From Cognatiluteimonas profundi (GTDB lineage: Bacteria; Pseudomonadota; Gammaproteobacteria; Xanthomonadales; Xanthomonadaceae), in assembly GCF_009792795.1 (NCBI RefSeq), contig NZ_VKHQ01000003.1:186001-250000 (forward strand): a stretch of DNA of 64,000 nt, read 5' to 3'. This document shows positions 15,986 to 28,362 of the stretch, one piece after another (positions within the stretch are counted from its first letter, which is position 1; every line of letters begins with the position of its first letter). The notes beneath the pieces are model-generated. The model made no database searches and had not been told where the DNA came from. It was given only the letters and a program-made list of their open reading frames with translations. The translations under genes were made by a program, and so were the position numbers.

Positions 15986-18985
15986 ATGGGGCAGCGAATG
16001 CGCTGGTGGCATCAATTGCGCAACGAGTTCCCGGCGGCATTGCTGGCCACGACGGCATTTTTCGGGCTGAGCGTCACGACCAGCCTGTTCGCATGGCGCC
16101 CGGACAGTGTTTCCGCGTTACGCCTCGGCGGCGCACTGCTGCTGGGCGTGATGTTGCGACGGCAGCCGCGAGCCGCGGCGGCGGCGATGTACCTGCTGCT
16201 GGGCTTGGCAGCCATGACGATTGCCCAGCACGTCACTGGCCGCCCATGGTCGACGTCGCTGCTGCTCGGCGGCGCCCGCCTGCTCGAGCTGGGACTCGCC
16301 TACGGCTTGTTGCGCAAACTGGGCGAAGACGGCAGCGCGTTGCAGGAGCTGCCAACCCTCGGCCGGTTGATGCTGGTCACGGTGTTCGTGGCGCCAATGG
16401 TTGGAACGAGTCTCGTCGCGCTGATCGTCAACCGGACTTATGGCACGCCGTTCCTCCCGGCGCTGCAGGCGCCGTGGGTCGGCAACGCCTTCGGCATGGT
16501 GGTCTTCCTGCCGCTTGTGCTGGCTGCCACCCGCGAGCGCGCCACCAGGCTCATCGGGGCCGGCCGTCGGCTGGAACTGGCTTTGATCGCCATGATGACG
16601 CTGCTGGTCTGCGTGTCTTCGGTCCTGTGGACCACGCAACCATTCGTGCTGATCCTCCTGCCGCTGCTGCTGGCGGCGTTCCGCTTGCGGGTGTTGGGGA
16701 CGGCGCTGCTCGGGTTCGCCGCAACAATGTCGGTATTGGTCCTGGAACGATTCCTGCTCACCCATCCGGGTGCGCTGCCTGTGTTTCGCGGTGACCGCCT
16801 CGGTTTCACCGAGGTCGCTTTCTACAGCTGCGCGAGCATCCTGGCCCCATTGCTGGTCAGCGTGCAGCAGGAGCGGCGTGCAGCCGAGGCAAGGGCGCTC
16901 AAACGCGCCCGCGAACACCTGCAGACCGTCATCGACAACGTCCCCGCGCTCATCGGCAACCTGGATACGGATCGTCGGTACCGATTCGTCAACCGCGAGT
17001 ACGAGGAGTGGTTCGGCCGCCCGGCCAGCGAATTCATCGGCAGGACGACAGCGGAAATGCTGGGCGATGAGCAGGCGGCGCAACTCTCCGGCCCCGTGGC
17101 GCAGGCGTTGGCCGGGCAGGCCGTGCACTTCGACGCGGCCGTTGCCGGTCGCGAGGCATCGATCGTCTATGTGCCGGAAATGCAGGATGGCTGCGTGCAG
17201 GGCGTGTTCGTCCTGGCCAACGATGTCAGCGAGCGCAAGAAGGCCGAGCGTGCGCTGTTCGAGGAGAAGCAGCGGATGCAGGTGACGCTGGAGTCCATTG
17301 GCGACGCCGTCGTGGTCTGCGACACCGGGATGTGCATCACCCTGCTGAATCCGGTCGCCGAGGCGATGACGGGCTGGCCGGAATCCGAGGCGGTTGGGCG
17401 ACCGGTCGACGAGGTCATCCGCCTGGTCGACATGGCGCGCGGCGAAACACCGTTGTCGCCACTGAGGATCGCGATCCGCGACAACCGGGTGGTCGCGCTC
17501 CAGACCGATACCGCGCTGCTGCGTCGCAACGGCGTCGAAACGCCGATCGAGGATTCCGCCGCGCCGATCCGCGATAGCGATGGCAATGTCGTCGGTGGCG
17601 TGATGGTGTTCCGCGATGTCAGCGAGCTGCGCACCATGGCGCTGAAGATGTCGCACCTGGCGCAGCATGATTACCTGACCGACCTGCCCAATCGCGTCCT
17701 GCTCCATGACCGGCTGTCGCACGCGCTCGCATCCACGGCGGGTGGCTTCGGCCCGCCGGGGGCGCTCATGTTCCTGGACCTGGACCATTTCAAGACCATC
17801 AACGATTCGCTCGGGCACCAGGTCGGCGACCAGGTGCTGCAGGAAGTCTCGCGACGGCTGCTGGCCTCCGTGCGCGAAGACGACACGGTCAGCCGCCAGG
17901 GCGGCGACGAGTTCGTGATCCTGCTCGAGCGCCTGGGCGATCCGCGTGACGCGGCGCGGGTCGCGCAGAAGATGCTGCACATGATGCGCGCACCGATCCA
18001 GGTCGATGGCCATCTGCTGCACCTGTCGTTGAGCATCGGCATCTCCCTGTTTCCGCAGGATTCCAACGATGCGCAGGCATTGATGATGCAGGCCGACACG
18101 GCGCTGTACCACGCCAAGCAGTCCGGCCGCGACCAGTTCTCGTATTTCTCGAACAGCATGAGCGAGAAGGCAGCCGCCCGCCTGAAGCTGGAAAACGACC
18201 TGCGTGATGCGCTGCGCGATGGCGAACTGTGCCTTGTCTACCAGCCAAAGGTCATGCGCCCGGAGCAACGCATCACCGGCATGGAAGCCCTGGTGCGCTG
18301 GCGCCGGAAGGATGGCGATCTGGGCGTGCCTGCCGACTTCATCCCGGTTGCCGAGGAAAGCGGACTCATCACCCAGTTGGACGAATGGGTGATGCATGAG
18401 GCCTGCCGGCAGAACCGGGCGTGGCAACTGATGGGGCTTCCGTCGGTGCCGGTGTCGGTGAATGTGTCGTTGGCGCGGTTCGACCCGGAACGGCTGCTGG
18501 CGCACGTTGCCGAGGCGCTGCAGCGCAGTGGCCTTGCGGCGGAGGACCTGCAGATCGAATTCACCGAAAGCCAGATGTTCTGCGACGAAGGACGTGCGCG
18601 CACCCTGATCGAAGGCCTGCATGCGTTGGGGGTGCGGATCGCGCTGGATGATTTCGGAACAGGCTATTCCAGCCTGCGCTACCTCCTGCAATATCGGTTC
18701 AACACGCTCAAGATCGACCGCTCATTCGTTTCCGGTTTGCCCGCGGACGAGAAGCAGGTCGCAGTCGTGCGTGCCGTGGTGGCGATGGCACGTGCGTTGC
18801 AGGCCGACGTCGTCGCCGAAGGCGTCGAGACCATCGCCCAGGCGGAGGCGCTCGAGCAACATGATTGCCTGGAGGTGCAGGGATTCCTCTATAGCCATCC
18901 GGTTGCCCCGGACGTGATGGCCCTGCTGCTGGCGCGTCCGAGCCTGCAGCCTCGCCCACGGGATCGGAGCGCCTGGCCGACCTGA
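15986..18985 (+). CDS. MASE1-PAS-PAS-GGDEF-EAL c-di-GMP signalling protein
   Basis: A 999-residue membrane protein. An N-terminal MASE1-like sensor of about eight membrane segments (residues 15-300) is followed by two PAS domains (about 305-410 and 425-545), a GGDEF domain and an EAL domain. GGDEF is intact at 639-643 with an I-site RxxD (REDD, 630-633) five residues before it. The EAL domain has EALVRW (E767), FTES and LDDFGTGYSSL, so both diguanylate cyclase and phosphodiesterase activities are plausible. A GGGAG lies 6 nt before the ATG. It probably senses a signal at the inner membrane; ligand unknown. Confidence 0.93.
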   Translation: MGQRMRWWHQLRNEFPAALLATTAFFGLSVTTSLFAWRPDSVSALRLGGALLLGVMLRRQPRAAAAAMYLLLGLAAMTIAQHVTGRPWSTSLLLGGARLLELGLAYGLLRKLGEDGSALQELPTLGRLMLVTVFVAPMVGTSLVALIVNRTYGTPFLPALQAPWVGNAFGMVVFLPLVLAATRERATRLIGAGRRLELALIAMMTLLVCVSSVLWTTQPFVLILLPLLLAAFRLRVLGTALLGFAATMSVLVLERFLLTHPGALPVFRGDRLGFTEVAFYSCASILAPLLVSVQQERRAAEARALKRAREHLQTVIDNVPALIGNLDTDRRYRFVNREYEEWFGRPASEFIGRTTAEMLGDEQAAQLSGPVAQALAGQAVHFDAAVAGREASIVYVPEMQDGCVQGVFVLANDVSERKKAERALFEEKQRMQVTLESIGDAVVVCDTGMCITLLNPVAEAMTGWPESEAVGRPVDEVIRLVDMARGETPLSPLRIAIRDNRVVALQTDTALLRRNGVETPIEDSAAPIRDSDGNVVGGVMVFRDVSELRTMALKMSHLAQHDYLTDLPNRVLLHDRLSHALASTAGGFGPPGALMFLDLDHFKTINDSLGHQVGDQVLQEVSRRLLASVREDDTVSRQGGDEFVILLERLGDPRDAARVAQKMLHMMRAPIQVDGHLLHLSLSIGISLFPQDSNDAQALMMQADTALYHAKQSGRDQFSYFSNSMSEKAAARLKLENDLRDALRDGELCLVYQPKVMRPEQRITGMEALVRWRRKDGDLGVPADFIPVAEESGLITQLDEWVMHEACRQNRAWQLMGLPSVPVSVNVSLARFDPERLLAHVAEALQRSGLAAEDLQIEFTESQMFCDEGRARTLIEGLHALGVRIALDDFGTGYSSLRYLLQYRFNTLKIDRSFVSGLPADEKQVAVVRAVVAMARALQADVVAEGVETIAQAEALEQHDCLEVQGFLYSHPVAPDVMALLLARPSLQPRPRDRSAWPT

Positions 18986-19124
18986 CTGGGCCGGTTGCCC
19001 ATTCAACCTGAACGGAATGCCGGGCGGAGGCGCCGTCATCACTTGCAGGCGACGTCGCGATATCTATCTTGATGCGCGTATTCAGGTCCATTTCGGGGCC
19101 GCCAACGCGATCAGGAGATTTTCG

Positions 19125-19802
19125 ATGAACAAGTTCACCACCACCGGGTTGGCCGCGGGCCTTGCCAGCGTCATGTTGCTGTCCAGTTGCGCCACCTATA
19201 CCGGCCAGACCAACGATCCGAACGATCCCAACCGGACCCGCACAGGTGCCCTGATCGGTGCCGGCATCGGTGCGGTGGCCGGGCTGCTGAGCGGCGGCGA
19301 CGCCGTCGAGCGGCGCCAGCGCGCGATGGTTGGTGCGGGCGTCGGTGGCCTTGCGGGTGCCGGCATCGGTGCCTACCAGGATCGCCAGGAAGCCGCGCTG
19401 CGCCGCAGCCTTGCCGGGTCCGGCGTGGACGTCGTGCGACAGGGCGACAACATCACGCTGAACATGCCGGGCAACATCACGTTCGCCTTCGACAGCAGCA
19501 ACCTGCAACCGCAGTTCTATCCGGTGCTGGACAACGTGGCGAGCACGTTGAACCAGTACAACCAGACGGTCATCGAGGTTGCCGGCCATACCGACAACGT
19601 CGGTACGGATGCCTACAACCAGCAGTTGTCGGTGCAACGTGCCAACGCCGTGGCCGCCTACCTGGGCGGCAAGGGCGTGATCCAGCAGCGGATGATGATC
19701 GTCGGCGCAGGCGAGACCCGCCCGATCGCCAGCAACGATACCGATGCCGGACGCGCGCAGAACCGTCGCGTCGAAATCACCATCGTGCCGGTCCGCAGCT
19801 GA
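19125..19802 (+). CDS. OmpA-family outer-membrane lipoprotein
   Basis: A 225-residue lipoprotein. The signal peptide ends in the lipobox LLSSC, and the mature part starts [14 protein letters not shown] glycine-zipper membrane segment ([17 protein letters not shown] and [15 protein letters not shown]) comes next, then a C-terminal OmpA/Pal peptidoglycan-binding domain ([29 protein letters not shown]). The architecture is that of YiaD/PA0833-type proteins. The ATG at 19125 has AGGAG upstream. A strong terminator follows the gene. Confidence 0.93.
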   Translation: MNKFTTTGLAAGLASVMLLSSCATYTGQTNDPNDPNRTRTGALIGAGIGAVAGLLSGGDAVERRQRAMVGAGVGGLAGAGIGAYQDRQEAALRRSLAGSGVDVVRQGDNITLNMPGNITFAFDSSNLQPQFYPVLDNVASTLNQYNQTVIEVAGHTDNVGTDAYNQQLSVQRANAVAAYLGGKGVIQQRMMIVGAGETRPIASNDTDAGRAQNRRVEITIVPVRS

Positions 19803-19821
19803 CGGTTCGAGACAGGGGATG

Positions 19822-19850
19822 GCGGGCCGCGAAAGCGGCCCGCTTTTTTA
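19822..19850 (+). terminator. Intrinsic terminator after the OmpA-type lipoprotein
   Basis: A perfect 9-bp stem GCGGGCCGC / GCGGCCCGC closed by a GAAA tetraloop and followed by six T residues. It separates the lipoprotein gene from zwf, whose promoter must therefore lie in the 43 nt that follow or inside the terminator region. Confidence 0.95.
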
Positions 19851-19893
19851 TTGGGTCCGGCGTGGTCGACCATGCCTTAACCGTACATCGTGT

Positions 19894-21366
19894 ATGAATG
19901 GCGGGCTGGCGGCGTCCGCCCCGGCGCCCACCCCGCGGGAGCAAGCGTTGACACCATCTGCCGATGCCTCCGACGCCCTGGTTTTTTTCGGCGCGACTGG
20001 CGACCTTGCCTACAAGAAGATCTTCCCTGCGCTGCAGGCGCTGGTGCGCAATGGGCTTGATATCCCGATCATCGGCATCGCCCGCCAGGGATGGGACCTG
20101 GAGAAGCTGCGCGAACGCATGCGCGACAGCCTGGAGCACGCAGGTGGAGTCGATCCGGATGCCTTCGCCCGGCTCAGTGCGAACCTCCAGTACGTCGATG
20201 GCGATTACAACGATCCCCAGACCTTCGTCCGGCTCAAGGCCGCACTCGACGGCAAGAAATCCCCGCTGCATTACCTGGCCATTCCGCCAGCCCTGTTCCC
20301 CACGGTGATCAAGGGGCTGGCCGACGCCAGTTGCGCCACCAACGCACGCGTCGTCGTCGAAAAACCCTTCGGCCGCGATCTCGCGTCGGCCCAGGCGCTC
20401 AATGCGACCCTGCACGCCGTCTTCCCGGAAGAGCGCGTGTTCCGCATCGACCATTTCCTGGGCAAGGAGGCGGTGCGGAACCTGCTGTATTTCCGCTTCG
20501 CCAACACATTCCTGGAGCCCGTGTGGAACCGCAATTTCATCGACAACGTGCAGGTGACGATGGCGGAGGACTTCGGCGTGCAGGGTCGCGGAGGCTTCTA
20601 CGACGACGTCGGCGCGATCCGTGACGTTGTCCAGAATCACCTGCTGCAGGTCGTTGCCTTGCTGGCGATGGATGCCCCCATCGGCGATGACGCGCGCGCG
20701 ATCCAGCTGGAGAAGATCCGCCTGTTCCATGCCATGCGGCCGATCAAGCCGGCGCACGTCGTGCGTGGCCAGTTTCGCGGCTACCGCGACGAGCCCGGCG
20801 TGCACGCCGACTCGCAGGTCGAGACCTTCGCCGCCATGCGGCTGGACATCGACACCTGGCGCTGGGCCGGCGTGCCGTTCTACATCCGCACCGGCAAGTG
20901 CCTGCCACTGACCGCAACGGAGGTCGTGGTGGAACTGAAAAAGCCGCCGATGCCGATCTTCGACGATGATTACGCCGGGCATGCCGGCCATGGTCACATG
21001 CCGCGATCGAATTACTTCCGGTTCCGGTTGGGACCCGACATGGTGATCGCGGCCGGCGCCCGCGTGAAGCGCCCCGGCGAATCCATGCGTGGCGACGATG
21101 TCGAACTGGTTGCGCGACATCAGCCCGCGCTGGGCGCGCCACCGTACGAACGCCTGCTCGGCGACGCCCTGCGCGGCGACTCGTCGCTGTTCACCCGCGA
21201 CGAAGCGGTGGAAGCGGCCTGGCGGGTGGTGGATCCGATCCTCTCGATGCCCGGTCCAGTGGAGATCTACGAGCCAGGCAGCTGGGGTCCGGCATCCGCG
21301 GCGCACGTGGTCGCCCGCGACGATGGCTGGCATGACCCGCAAGCCGAAGCAAGCGCGCCATGCTGA
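19894..21366 (+). CDS. zwf: Glucose-6-phosphate 1-dehydrogenase
   Basis: A 490-residue G6PDH converting glucose-6-phosphate to 6-phosphogluconolactone with NADP. Visible motifs are the nucleotide-binding [12 protein letters not shown], the substrate loop [15 protein letters not shown] and [10 protein letters not shown]. The N-terminal loop GATGDLA departs from the commoner GGTGDLA. The ATG at 19894 ([12 protein letters not shown]) adds about 28 residues before the core and has no clear Shine-Dalgarno; an internal TTG is an alternative. It is the first gene of a tightly coupled seven-gene operon and overlaps the HAD gene by 7 nt. Confidence 0.95.
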   Translation: MNGGLAASAPAPTPREQALTPSADASDALVFFGATGDLAYKKIFPALQALVRNGLDIPIIGIARQGWDLEKLRERMRDSLEHAGGVDPDAFARLSANLQYVDGDYNDPQTFVRLKAALDGKKSPLHYLAIPPALFPTVIKGLADASCATNARVVVEKPFGRDLASAQALNATLHAVFPEERVFRIDHFLGKEAVRNLLYFRFANTFLEPVWNRNFIDNVQVTMAEDFGVQGRGGFYDDVGAIRDVVQNHLLQVVALLAMDAPIGDDARAIQLEKIRLFHAMRPIKPAHVVRGQFRGYRDEPGVHADSQVETFAAMRLDIDTWRWAGVPFYIRTGKCLPLTATEVVVELKKPPMPIFDDDYAGHAGHGHMPRSNYFRFRLGPDMVIAAGARVKRPGESMRGDDVELVARHQPALGAPPYERLLGDALRGDSSLFTRDEAVEAAWRVVDPILSMPGPVEIYEPGSWGPASAAHVVARDDGWHDPQAEASAPC

Positions 21367-22049
21367 CGGTGTCCGATGGCTTGGTGTTCCTGCTCGACGT
21401 CGACAACACGCTGCTCGACAACGACCGGTTTTCAGCCGACCTGGATGCCCGGCTCACGTCGGCCCTGGGGAGCGAGGGACGCACGCGTTATCGCGCGCTG
21501 TACGACAGCCTGCGCAGGCAGCGCGGCTACGCCGACTACCTGGAGCCGCTGCAGCAGTTGCGCCCGGATTTCGTTGCCGATCCCGACCTGCTGCAGCTGT
21601 CGACGTTCCTGTTGGACTATCCGTTCGCGGACCTGGTCTATCCGGGCGTGGCCCCGCTCATGCAGGCGCTGCATGCAGCCGGCACGCCGGTGATCCTGTC
21701 CGACGGCGACTTGGTATTCCAGCCGCGCAAGATCCAGCGGTCCGGGCTGTGGGAGGCGGTGCAGGGCAGGGTGCACGTGTATCTCCACAAGGAACAGATG
21801 CTCCCCGCCATCAAGCAGGCCTACCCGGCACGGCATTACGTCATGGTCGACGACAAGCCGGCACTGCTGGCTGCCATCAAACAACGGCTGGGCGACGCTG
21901 TCACCACGATTTTCGTCCGCCAGGGCCACTATGCGACGGATGAACTGCTGGCCGCTGCGCCCATCGCACCAGACGTCTGCATCGGCCGCATCGGCGAGCT
22001 CGTCGATCATGTCGGCCGCATGGCCAATATTTTCAAGGAGTCACGATGA
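21360..22049 (+). CDS. HAD-superfamily hydrolase in the pentose-phosphate operon
   Basis: A 229-residue haloacid dehalogenase-type phosphatase. Motif I is [10 protein letters not shown] (nucleophile Asp), motif II is ILSDGD, and the late acidic motif is [11 protein letters not shown] helical cap follows motif I. It overlaps zwf and tal at both ends (7 and 4 nt), so it is made together with pentose phosphate enzymes. A sugar-phosphate phosphatase role is likely. The position between zwf and tal is where a 6-phosphogluconolactonase (pgl) would be expected, but the sequence shows no lactonase motif. Confidence 0.85.
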   Translation: MLTVSDGLVFLLDVDNTLLDNDRFSADLDARLTSALGSEGRTRYRALYDSLRRQRGYADYLEPLQQLRPDFVADPDLLQLSTFLLDYPFADLVYPGVAPLMQALHAAGTPVILSDGDLVFQPRKIQRSGLWEAVQGRVHVYLHKEQMLPAIKQAYPARHYVMVDDKPALLAAIKQRLGDAVTTIFVRQGHYATDELLAAAPIAPDVCIGRIGELVDHVGRMANIFKESR

Positions 22050-23133
22050 ACCACAACCTTCAGCAGCTGCGCAAGCTCGGACAGAGCCTGTGGCTGGACA
22101 ACATCACCCGCGAGTTGCTCGACAGCGGCACGCTTGCGCGCGACATCGCGGACTATGGCCTGACCGGCCTGACGTCCAATCCCACGATCTTCGACGAGGC
22201 GATCGGCAACAGCGAGGCCTATGACGCCGCCATCCGCGAAAAGTGCGCGAATGGATTGCAGCGAGAAGCACTGTTCATCGAACTGGCGCTGGAAGACCTG
22301 CGTCGGGCGGCGGATCTGTTCCTGCCGGCGCACCGCGCCAGCGACGGCGTGGACGGATGGGTTTCGATGGAGGTTTCGCCCTTGCTGGCCGGCGACACCG
22401 CCGGCAGCATCGAGGCGGCCGCACGCATCCATCGGCAGGCCGCGCGCGACAACCTCTTCATCAAGATCCCGGGAACACCCGAAGGCGTGCCCGCGATCGA
22501 GGAGTCGATCTTCAACGGCATCCCGGTCAACGTGACGCTGCTGTTTTCCGCGCGGCAGTATCTCGCCGTGGCCGAGGCCTACATGCGCGGCATCCAGCGC
22601 CGTCTCGATGCGAACCGCGACCCGGTAGTGGGCTGCGTGGCGTCGTTGTTCGTCAGCCGCTGGGACAAGGCCATCAAGGACAAGGTGCCCGCGGAATTGC
22701 GCAACCACCTGGGCGTCGCCATCGGCCAGCGGACCTATCGCGCCTATCGTGCATTGCTGGCATCCGACCGCTGGCGCCGCCTGGCCGAGGCTGGCGCACG
22801 TCCGCAGCGCTTGCTGTGGGCGAGCACCAGCACCAAGGATCCGGCGGCACCGGACACGCTGTACGTCACGTCGCTCGCTGCTCCAGACACGATCAACACC
22901 ATGCCGGAGGCGACGCTGCGCGCGTATGCCGAACACGGCGAGCTGCAAGGCGCGATGGACGCCGATGGTGGCGATTCGGAGTTGGTGCTCGCGCGGTTCG
23001 CCAAGGCTGGCATCGACACCGAAGCCCTGGCCGCGCAGCTGCAGCGCGACGGTGCGCAGTCGTTCGTCAAGTCCTGGCAGGACCTGATGCAGCGCATCGA
23101 AACCAAGGCCACCGCACTGGAACACGCCAGCCC

Positions 23134-23137
<4 letters not shown>
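22046..23137 (+). CDS. tal: Transaldolase
   Basis: A 363-residue transaldolase of the longer bacterial type (often paired with pgi). The opening [18 protein letters not shown] and the phosphate-site [14 protein letters not shown] are diagnostic, and the Schiff-base lysine is in [12 protein letters not shown]. It transfers a dihydroxyacetone unit between sedoheptulose-7-phosphate and glyceraldehyde-3-phosphate. It overlaps the HAD stop by ATGA and the pgi start by 4 nt, showing translational coupling. Confidence 0.95.
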
Positions 23138-24798
<1,661 letters not shown>

Positions 24799-24826
24799 TG
24801 GCGGGCGCGCGGCCGGTCATGGACGG

Positions 24827-27187
24827 ATGAACGCAGGGCTGGACCCGGACCTGCTTCGCCGCATGCACGGCTGGTGGCGTGCGGCCAACTACCTGTCGGT
24901 TGGCCAGATCTACCTGCGCGACAACCCGCTGCTGGATAGGCCGCTGTCCCGTGACGACATCAAGCCGCGCCTGCTCGGCCACTGGGGTACGACGCCCGGG
25001 CTGAACTTCATCTACGTGCACCTCAATCGACTGATCAGGCAGCACGACCTGGACATGATCGACATCACCGGTCCGGGCCACGGCGGGCCGGCGATGGTGG
25101 CCAACACCTACCTCGAGGGGACGTACAGCGAGATCTATCCGCAGGTCAGCCGCGACCGGGAGGGCATGCGCAGGCTGTTCCGGCAGTTCTCCTGGCCGTA
25201 CGGAATCCCGAGCCACGCAGCGCCCGAGACGCCGGGATCGATCAACGAGGGCGGCGAGTTGGGTTATTCCCTCGCACACGCCTATGGCGCTGCATTCGAC
25301 AACCCGGATCTGATCGTTGCCTGCGTGATCGGCGACGGCGAGGCGGAGACCGGTCCGCTCGCGGCAAGTTGGCATTCCAACAAGTTCATCAATCCGGCGC
25401 GCGATGGCGTCGTGCTGCCGATCCTGCATCTCAACGGATTCAAGATCGCCAACCCTGCGGTGCTTGCCCGGATCGGCAATGCGGAACTCGCCGAACTGAT
25501 GCGCGGTTACGGGCACCAGCCGTACTTCGTCGAAGGCGACGATCCAGCAAGCATGCATCGCGAATTCGCACGGACGCTGGACCAGGTGTTGTCCGATATC
25601 CGCGGCATCCAGGCTGCTGCGCGCGCTCGTGGTGCGGCGCCCGTGCGGCCACGGTGGCCGATGATCGTGCTGCGTTCGCCCAAGGGCTGGACCGGGCCGA
25701 AAATGGTCGATGGCCTGCCGGTTGAGGGCACGTGGCGTGCCCACCAGGTACCGCTGGACGACTTCGAAAAACCCGGGCACCTGCAGCAACTCGACGCGTG
25801 GATGCGCAGCTACGCCCCGCACGAATTGTTCGACGCCGACGGGCGCTTCCGCGAGGAGTTCGCGTCGCTGGCGCCAATCAGCAAGCGCCGCATGGGTGCC
25901 AATCCGCATGCCAACGGTGGCGCATTGCTGGTGCCGCTGGAGATGCCGGACGTACGCGAGTTCGCCGTGGACGTCCCGGCGCCTGGAACGGTGAGTGCCG
26001 AAGCCACCCGCGTGCTCGGCGACTTCCTCGCCCAGGTCATGCACGACAACGACGCACGGAAGAACTTCCGCCTGTTCGGGCCGGATGAGACCGCGTCCAA
26101 TCGCCTGGGTGCGGTGATCGACGACAGCGGCAAGGCATGGATGGCGGACATCGAGCCGGTGGACATGGACCTGTCCGCGAACGGCCGGGTCATGGAAGTG
26201 CTCAGCGAGCACCTGTGCGAGGGCTGGCTGGAAGGCTACCTGCTGACGGGCCGCCACGGCTTGTTCTCCTGCTACGAGGCCTTCATCCACATCATCGACT
26301 CGATGTTCAACCAGCATGCCAAATGGCTGAAGGTGTCGCGCGAACTGGCGTGGCGCAGGCCCATCGCATCGCTCAATTACCTGCTGACGTCGCATGTCTG
26401 GCAGCAGGACCACAACGGCTTCTCGCACCAGGATCCCGGCTTCATCGACCACGTCGCCAACAAGAAGGCCGAGGTCGTGCGGATCTACCTCGCGCCGGAT
26501 GCCAATTGCCTGCTGGCGGTCTCCGACCACTGCCTGCGCAGCCGCGACTACATCAACGTCATCGTCGCCGGCAAGGCGCCGGCATGGCAGTGGCTGGATA
26601 TCGAATCCGCCATCCGCCACTGCGATGCCGGAGCCGGCATCTGGGATTGGGCGGGCAATGACGGCGGCGATCCGGACATCGTCATGGCCTGCGCGGGCGA
26701 TGTGCCGACGCTGGAAACGCTCGCCGCGGTCACGCTGTTGCACGAGTACGAGCCCGACCTGCGCATCCGCGTGGTCAATGTCGTCGACCTGCTGGCGCTG
26801 CAGCCGGCGAGCGAGCATCCGCATGGATTGACCGACGACGCCTTCGACGCGCTGTTCACCGCCGATCGGCCGATCCTGTTCGCGTTCCATGGTTATCCGG
26901 GCCTGATCCACCGGCTCACGTACCGGCGTCGCGGCCACGACAACCTGCATGTGCGTGGCTACAAGGAAGAAGGCACGACGACGACGCGTTTCGACATGGT
27001 CGTGCTCAACAACATCGATCGTTACCAGTTGGCGCTGGACGCCATCCGGCGGGTACCGCGCCTGCACGGCCATGTCGACGCGGCCACGCAACGCTATCGC
27101 GAGACCATCGCCCGCCACCGCGCCTACGTCAGCGAGCACGGCCAGGACATGCCGGAGGTCCTCGACTGGCACTGGCGGGCGCCATGA
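24827..27187 (+). CDS. xfp: Xylulose-5-phosphate/fructose-6-phosphate phosphoketolase
   Basis: A 786-residue TPP enzyme cleaving xylulose-5-phosphate (or fructose-6-phosphate) with phosphate to acetyl phosphate and a smaller sugar phosphate. The N-terminal domain has TGPGHGGPA and [11 protein letters not shown], the TPP-binding motif [19 protein letters not shown], and the central HEAF-like [16 protein letters not shown]. Length and sequence are standard for XFP. ackA follows with a 4-nt overlap, the usual partner that turns acetyl phosphate into acetate and ATP. The pair gives a carbon-saving or fermentative bypass of lower glycolysis. Confidence 0.97.
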   Translation: MNAGLDPDLLRRMHGWWRAANYLSVGQIYLRDNPLLDRPLSRDDIKPRLLGHWGTTPGLNFIYVHLNRLIRQHDLDMIDITGPGHGGPAMVANTYLEGTYSEIYPQVSRDREGMRRLFRQFSWPYGIPSHAAPETPGSINEGGELGYSLAHAYGAAFDNPDLIVACVIGDGEAETGPLAASWHSNKFINPARDGVVLPILHLNGFKIANPAVLARIGNAELAELMRGYGHQPYFVEGDDPASMHREFARTLDQVLSDIRGIQAAARARGAAPVRPRWPMIVLRSPKGWTGPKMVDGLPVEGTWRAHQVPLDDFEKPGHLQQLDAWMRSYAPHELFDADGRFREEFASLAPISKRRMGANPHANGGALLVPLEMPDVREFAVDVPAPGTVSAEATRVLGDFLAQVMHDNDARKNFRLFGPDETASNRLGAVIDDSGKAWMADIEPVDMDLSANGRVMEVLSEHLCEGWLEGYLLTGRHGLFSCYEAFIHIIDSMFNQHAKWLKVSRELAWRRPIASLNYLLTSHVWQQDHNGFSHQDPGFIDHVANKKAEVVRIYLAPDANCLLAVSDHCLRSRDYINVIVAGKAPAWQWLDIESAIRHCDAGAGIWDWAGNDGGDPDIVMACAGDVPTLETLAAVTLLHEYEPDLRIRVVNVVDLLALQPASEHPHGLTDDAFDALFTADRPILFAFHGYPGLIHRLTYRRRGHDNLHVRGYKEEGTTTTRFDMVVLNNIDRYQLALDAIRRVPRLHGHVDAATQRYRETIARHRAYVSEHGQDMPEVLDWHWRAP

Positions 27188-28350
27188 GCGATGCCGCGAC
27201 GGCAAGCGTGCTGGCCCTGAACGCAGGCTCGTCGTCGTTGAAATTCGGTCTGTTCGCGGTCGATGCCGACGCCTGTCGTCGCGTCCTGTCGGGAACAGCG
27301 GCATTCGAAGGCACATGGGTCGTTCGTGACGACGGCGGACAGGACATCGGCGGCGACAGCGCCCCAGGCAACGAGGCCGGCGGCGCCGTTGCCGCGATCA
27401 AGCGCGTGCTGGAATCCCGCGGCCTTCCGAAACCCGATGCCATCGGACACCGCATCGTGCACGGCGGACGTGGTCATCGCGACCACGTGGTGATCGACGA
27501 ATCGGTGATCCGCCAATTGCAGGACGCCATCGTGCTGGCGCCGCTGCATGCGCCTGCATCGATCGAACTGCTGCAGGCCACCGGCGCGAACTTCCCCCAC
27601 GTGCCGCAGGTGGCGTGCCTGGATACGGCCTTCCATCGGACGATGCCGGACGTTGCCCGCACGCTTCCGATACCCGCCAGCCTGCGCGACCGCGGCGTCG
27701 AACGCTACGGCTTCCATGGCTTGTCGTGCGAGTCCATCGTGCGGCAACTCGGCGCGCCATTGCCACCCCGGCTTGTCATCGCGCACCTGGGTCATGGTGC
27801 GAGCGTCACGGCGGTCGCCGATGGCCGCTCGATCGACACCAGCATGGGCCTGACGCCCAGCGGCGGGGTGATGATGAGTACCCGCACCGGCGACATCGAT
27901 CCCGGCCTGTTGCTGTATGCCGCACGCGAGCTCGACGGCGACCTGTCCGCGCTCGAGACGCTGCTGGACCGGCAGTCGGGCCTGCTGGGTGTGTCCGGCA
28001 GCAGCGATGACATGCGCGAGTTGCATTCCGCCGCGGCGTCCAGCGCCGACGCGCGGCTCGCGATCGCGATGTTCTGCTACAGCGTGCGCAAGCAGGTGGG
28101 CGCAATGGCGGCAGTACTCGGGGGGCTGGACCTGCTGGTTTTCACCGGCGGGATCGGTGAGAACGATCCGCTGGTCCGTGCCGATATCTGCGCGGGACTG
28201 GACGCCCTCGGCCTTGCGTCGGGCGACGCCCCGTCCCGCATCAGCGTGTTGCCCTCGCAGGAGGATGCGCAGATCGCGCGCCATGCCTGGGATCTTGTTT
28301 TTGCAACTGGCGACGCAACCCGCGTGGCCTGTCCATCGCTATCCGACTGA
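27184..28350 (+). CDS. ackA: Acetate kinase
   Basis: A 388-residue acetate kinase of the sugar kinase/Hsp70/actin fold. The N-terminal [15 protein letters not shown], the central [10 protein letters not shown], the conserved [11 protein letters not shown] and the C-terminal FTGGIGEND are present. It phosphorylates ADP using the acetyl phosphate made by the phosphoketolase encoded just upstream (ATGA overlap). No pta gene is adjacent, which fits a dedicated XFP-AckA shunt. Confidence 0.97.
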   Translation: MSDAATASVLALNAGSSSLKFGLFAVDADACRRVLSGTAAFEGTWVVRDDGGQDIGGDSAPGNEAGGAVAAIKRVLESRGLPKPDAIGHRIVHGGRGHRDHVVIDESVIRQLQDAIVLAPLHAPASIELLQATGANFPHVPQVACLDTAFHRTMPDVARTLPIPASLRDRGVERYGFHGLSCESIVRQLGAPLPPRLVIAHLGHGASVTAVADGRSIDTSMGLTPSGGVMMSTRTGDIDPGLLLYAARELDGDLSALETLLDRQSGLLGVSGSSDDMRELHSAAASSADARLAIAMFCYSVRKQVGAMAAVLGGLDLLVFTGGIGENDPLVRADICAGLDALGLASGDAPSRISVLPSQEDAQIARHAWDLVFATGDATRVACPSLSD

Positions 28351-28362
28351 AGAGCAGAAAAC

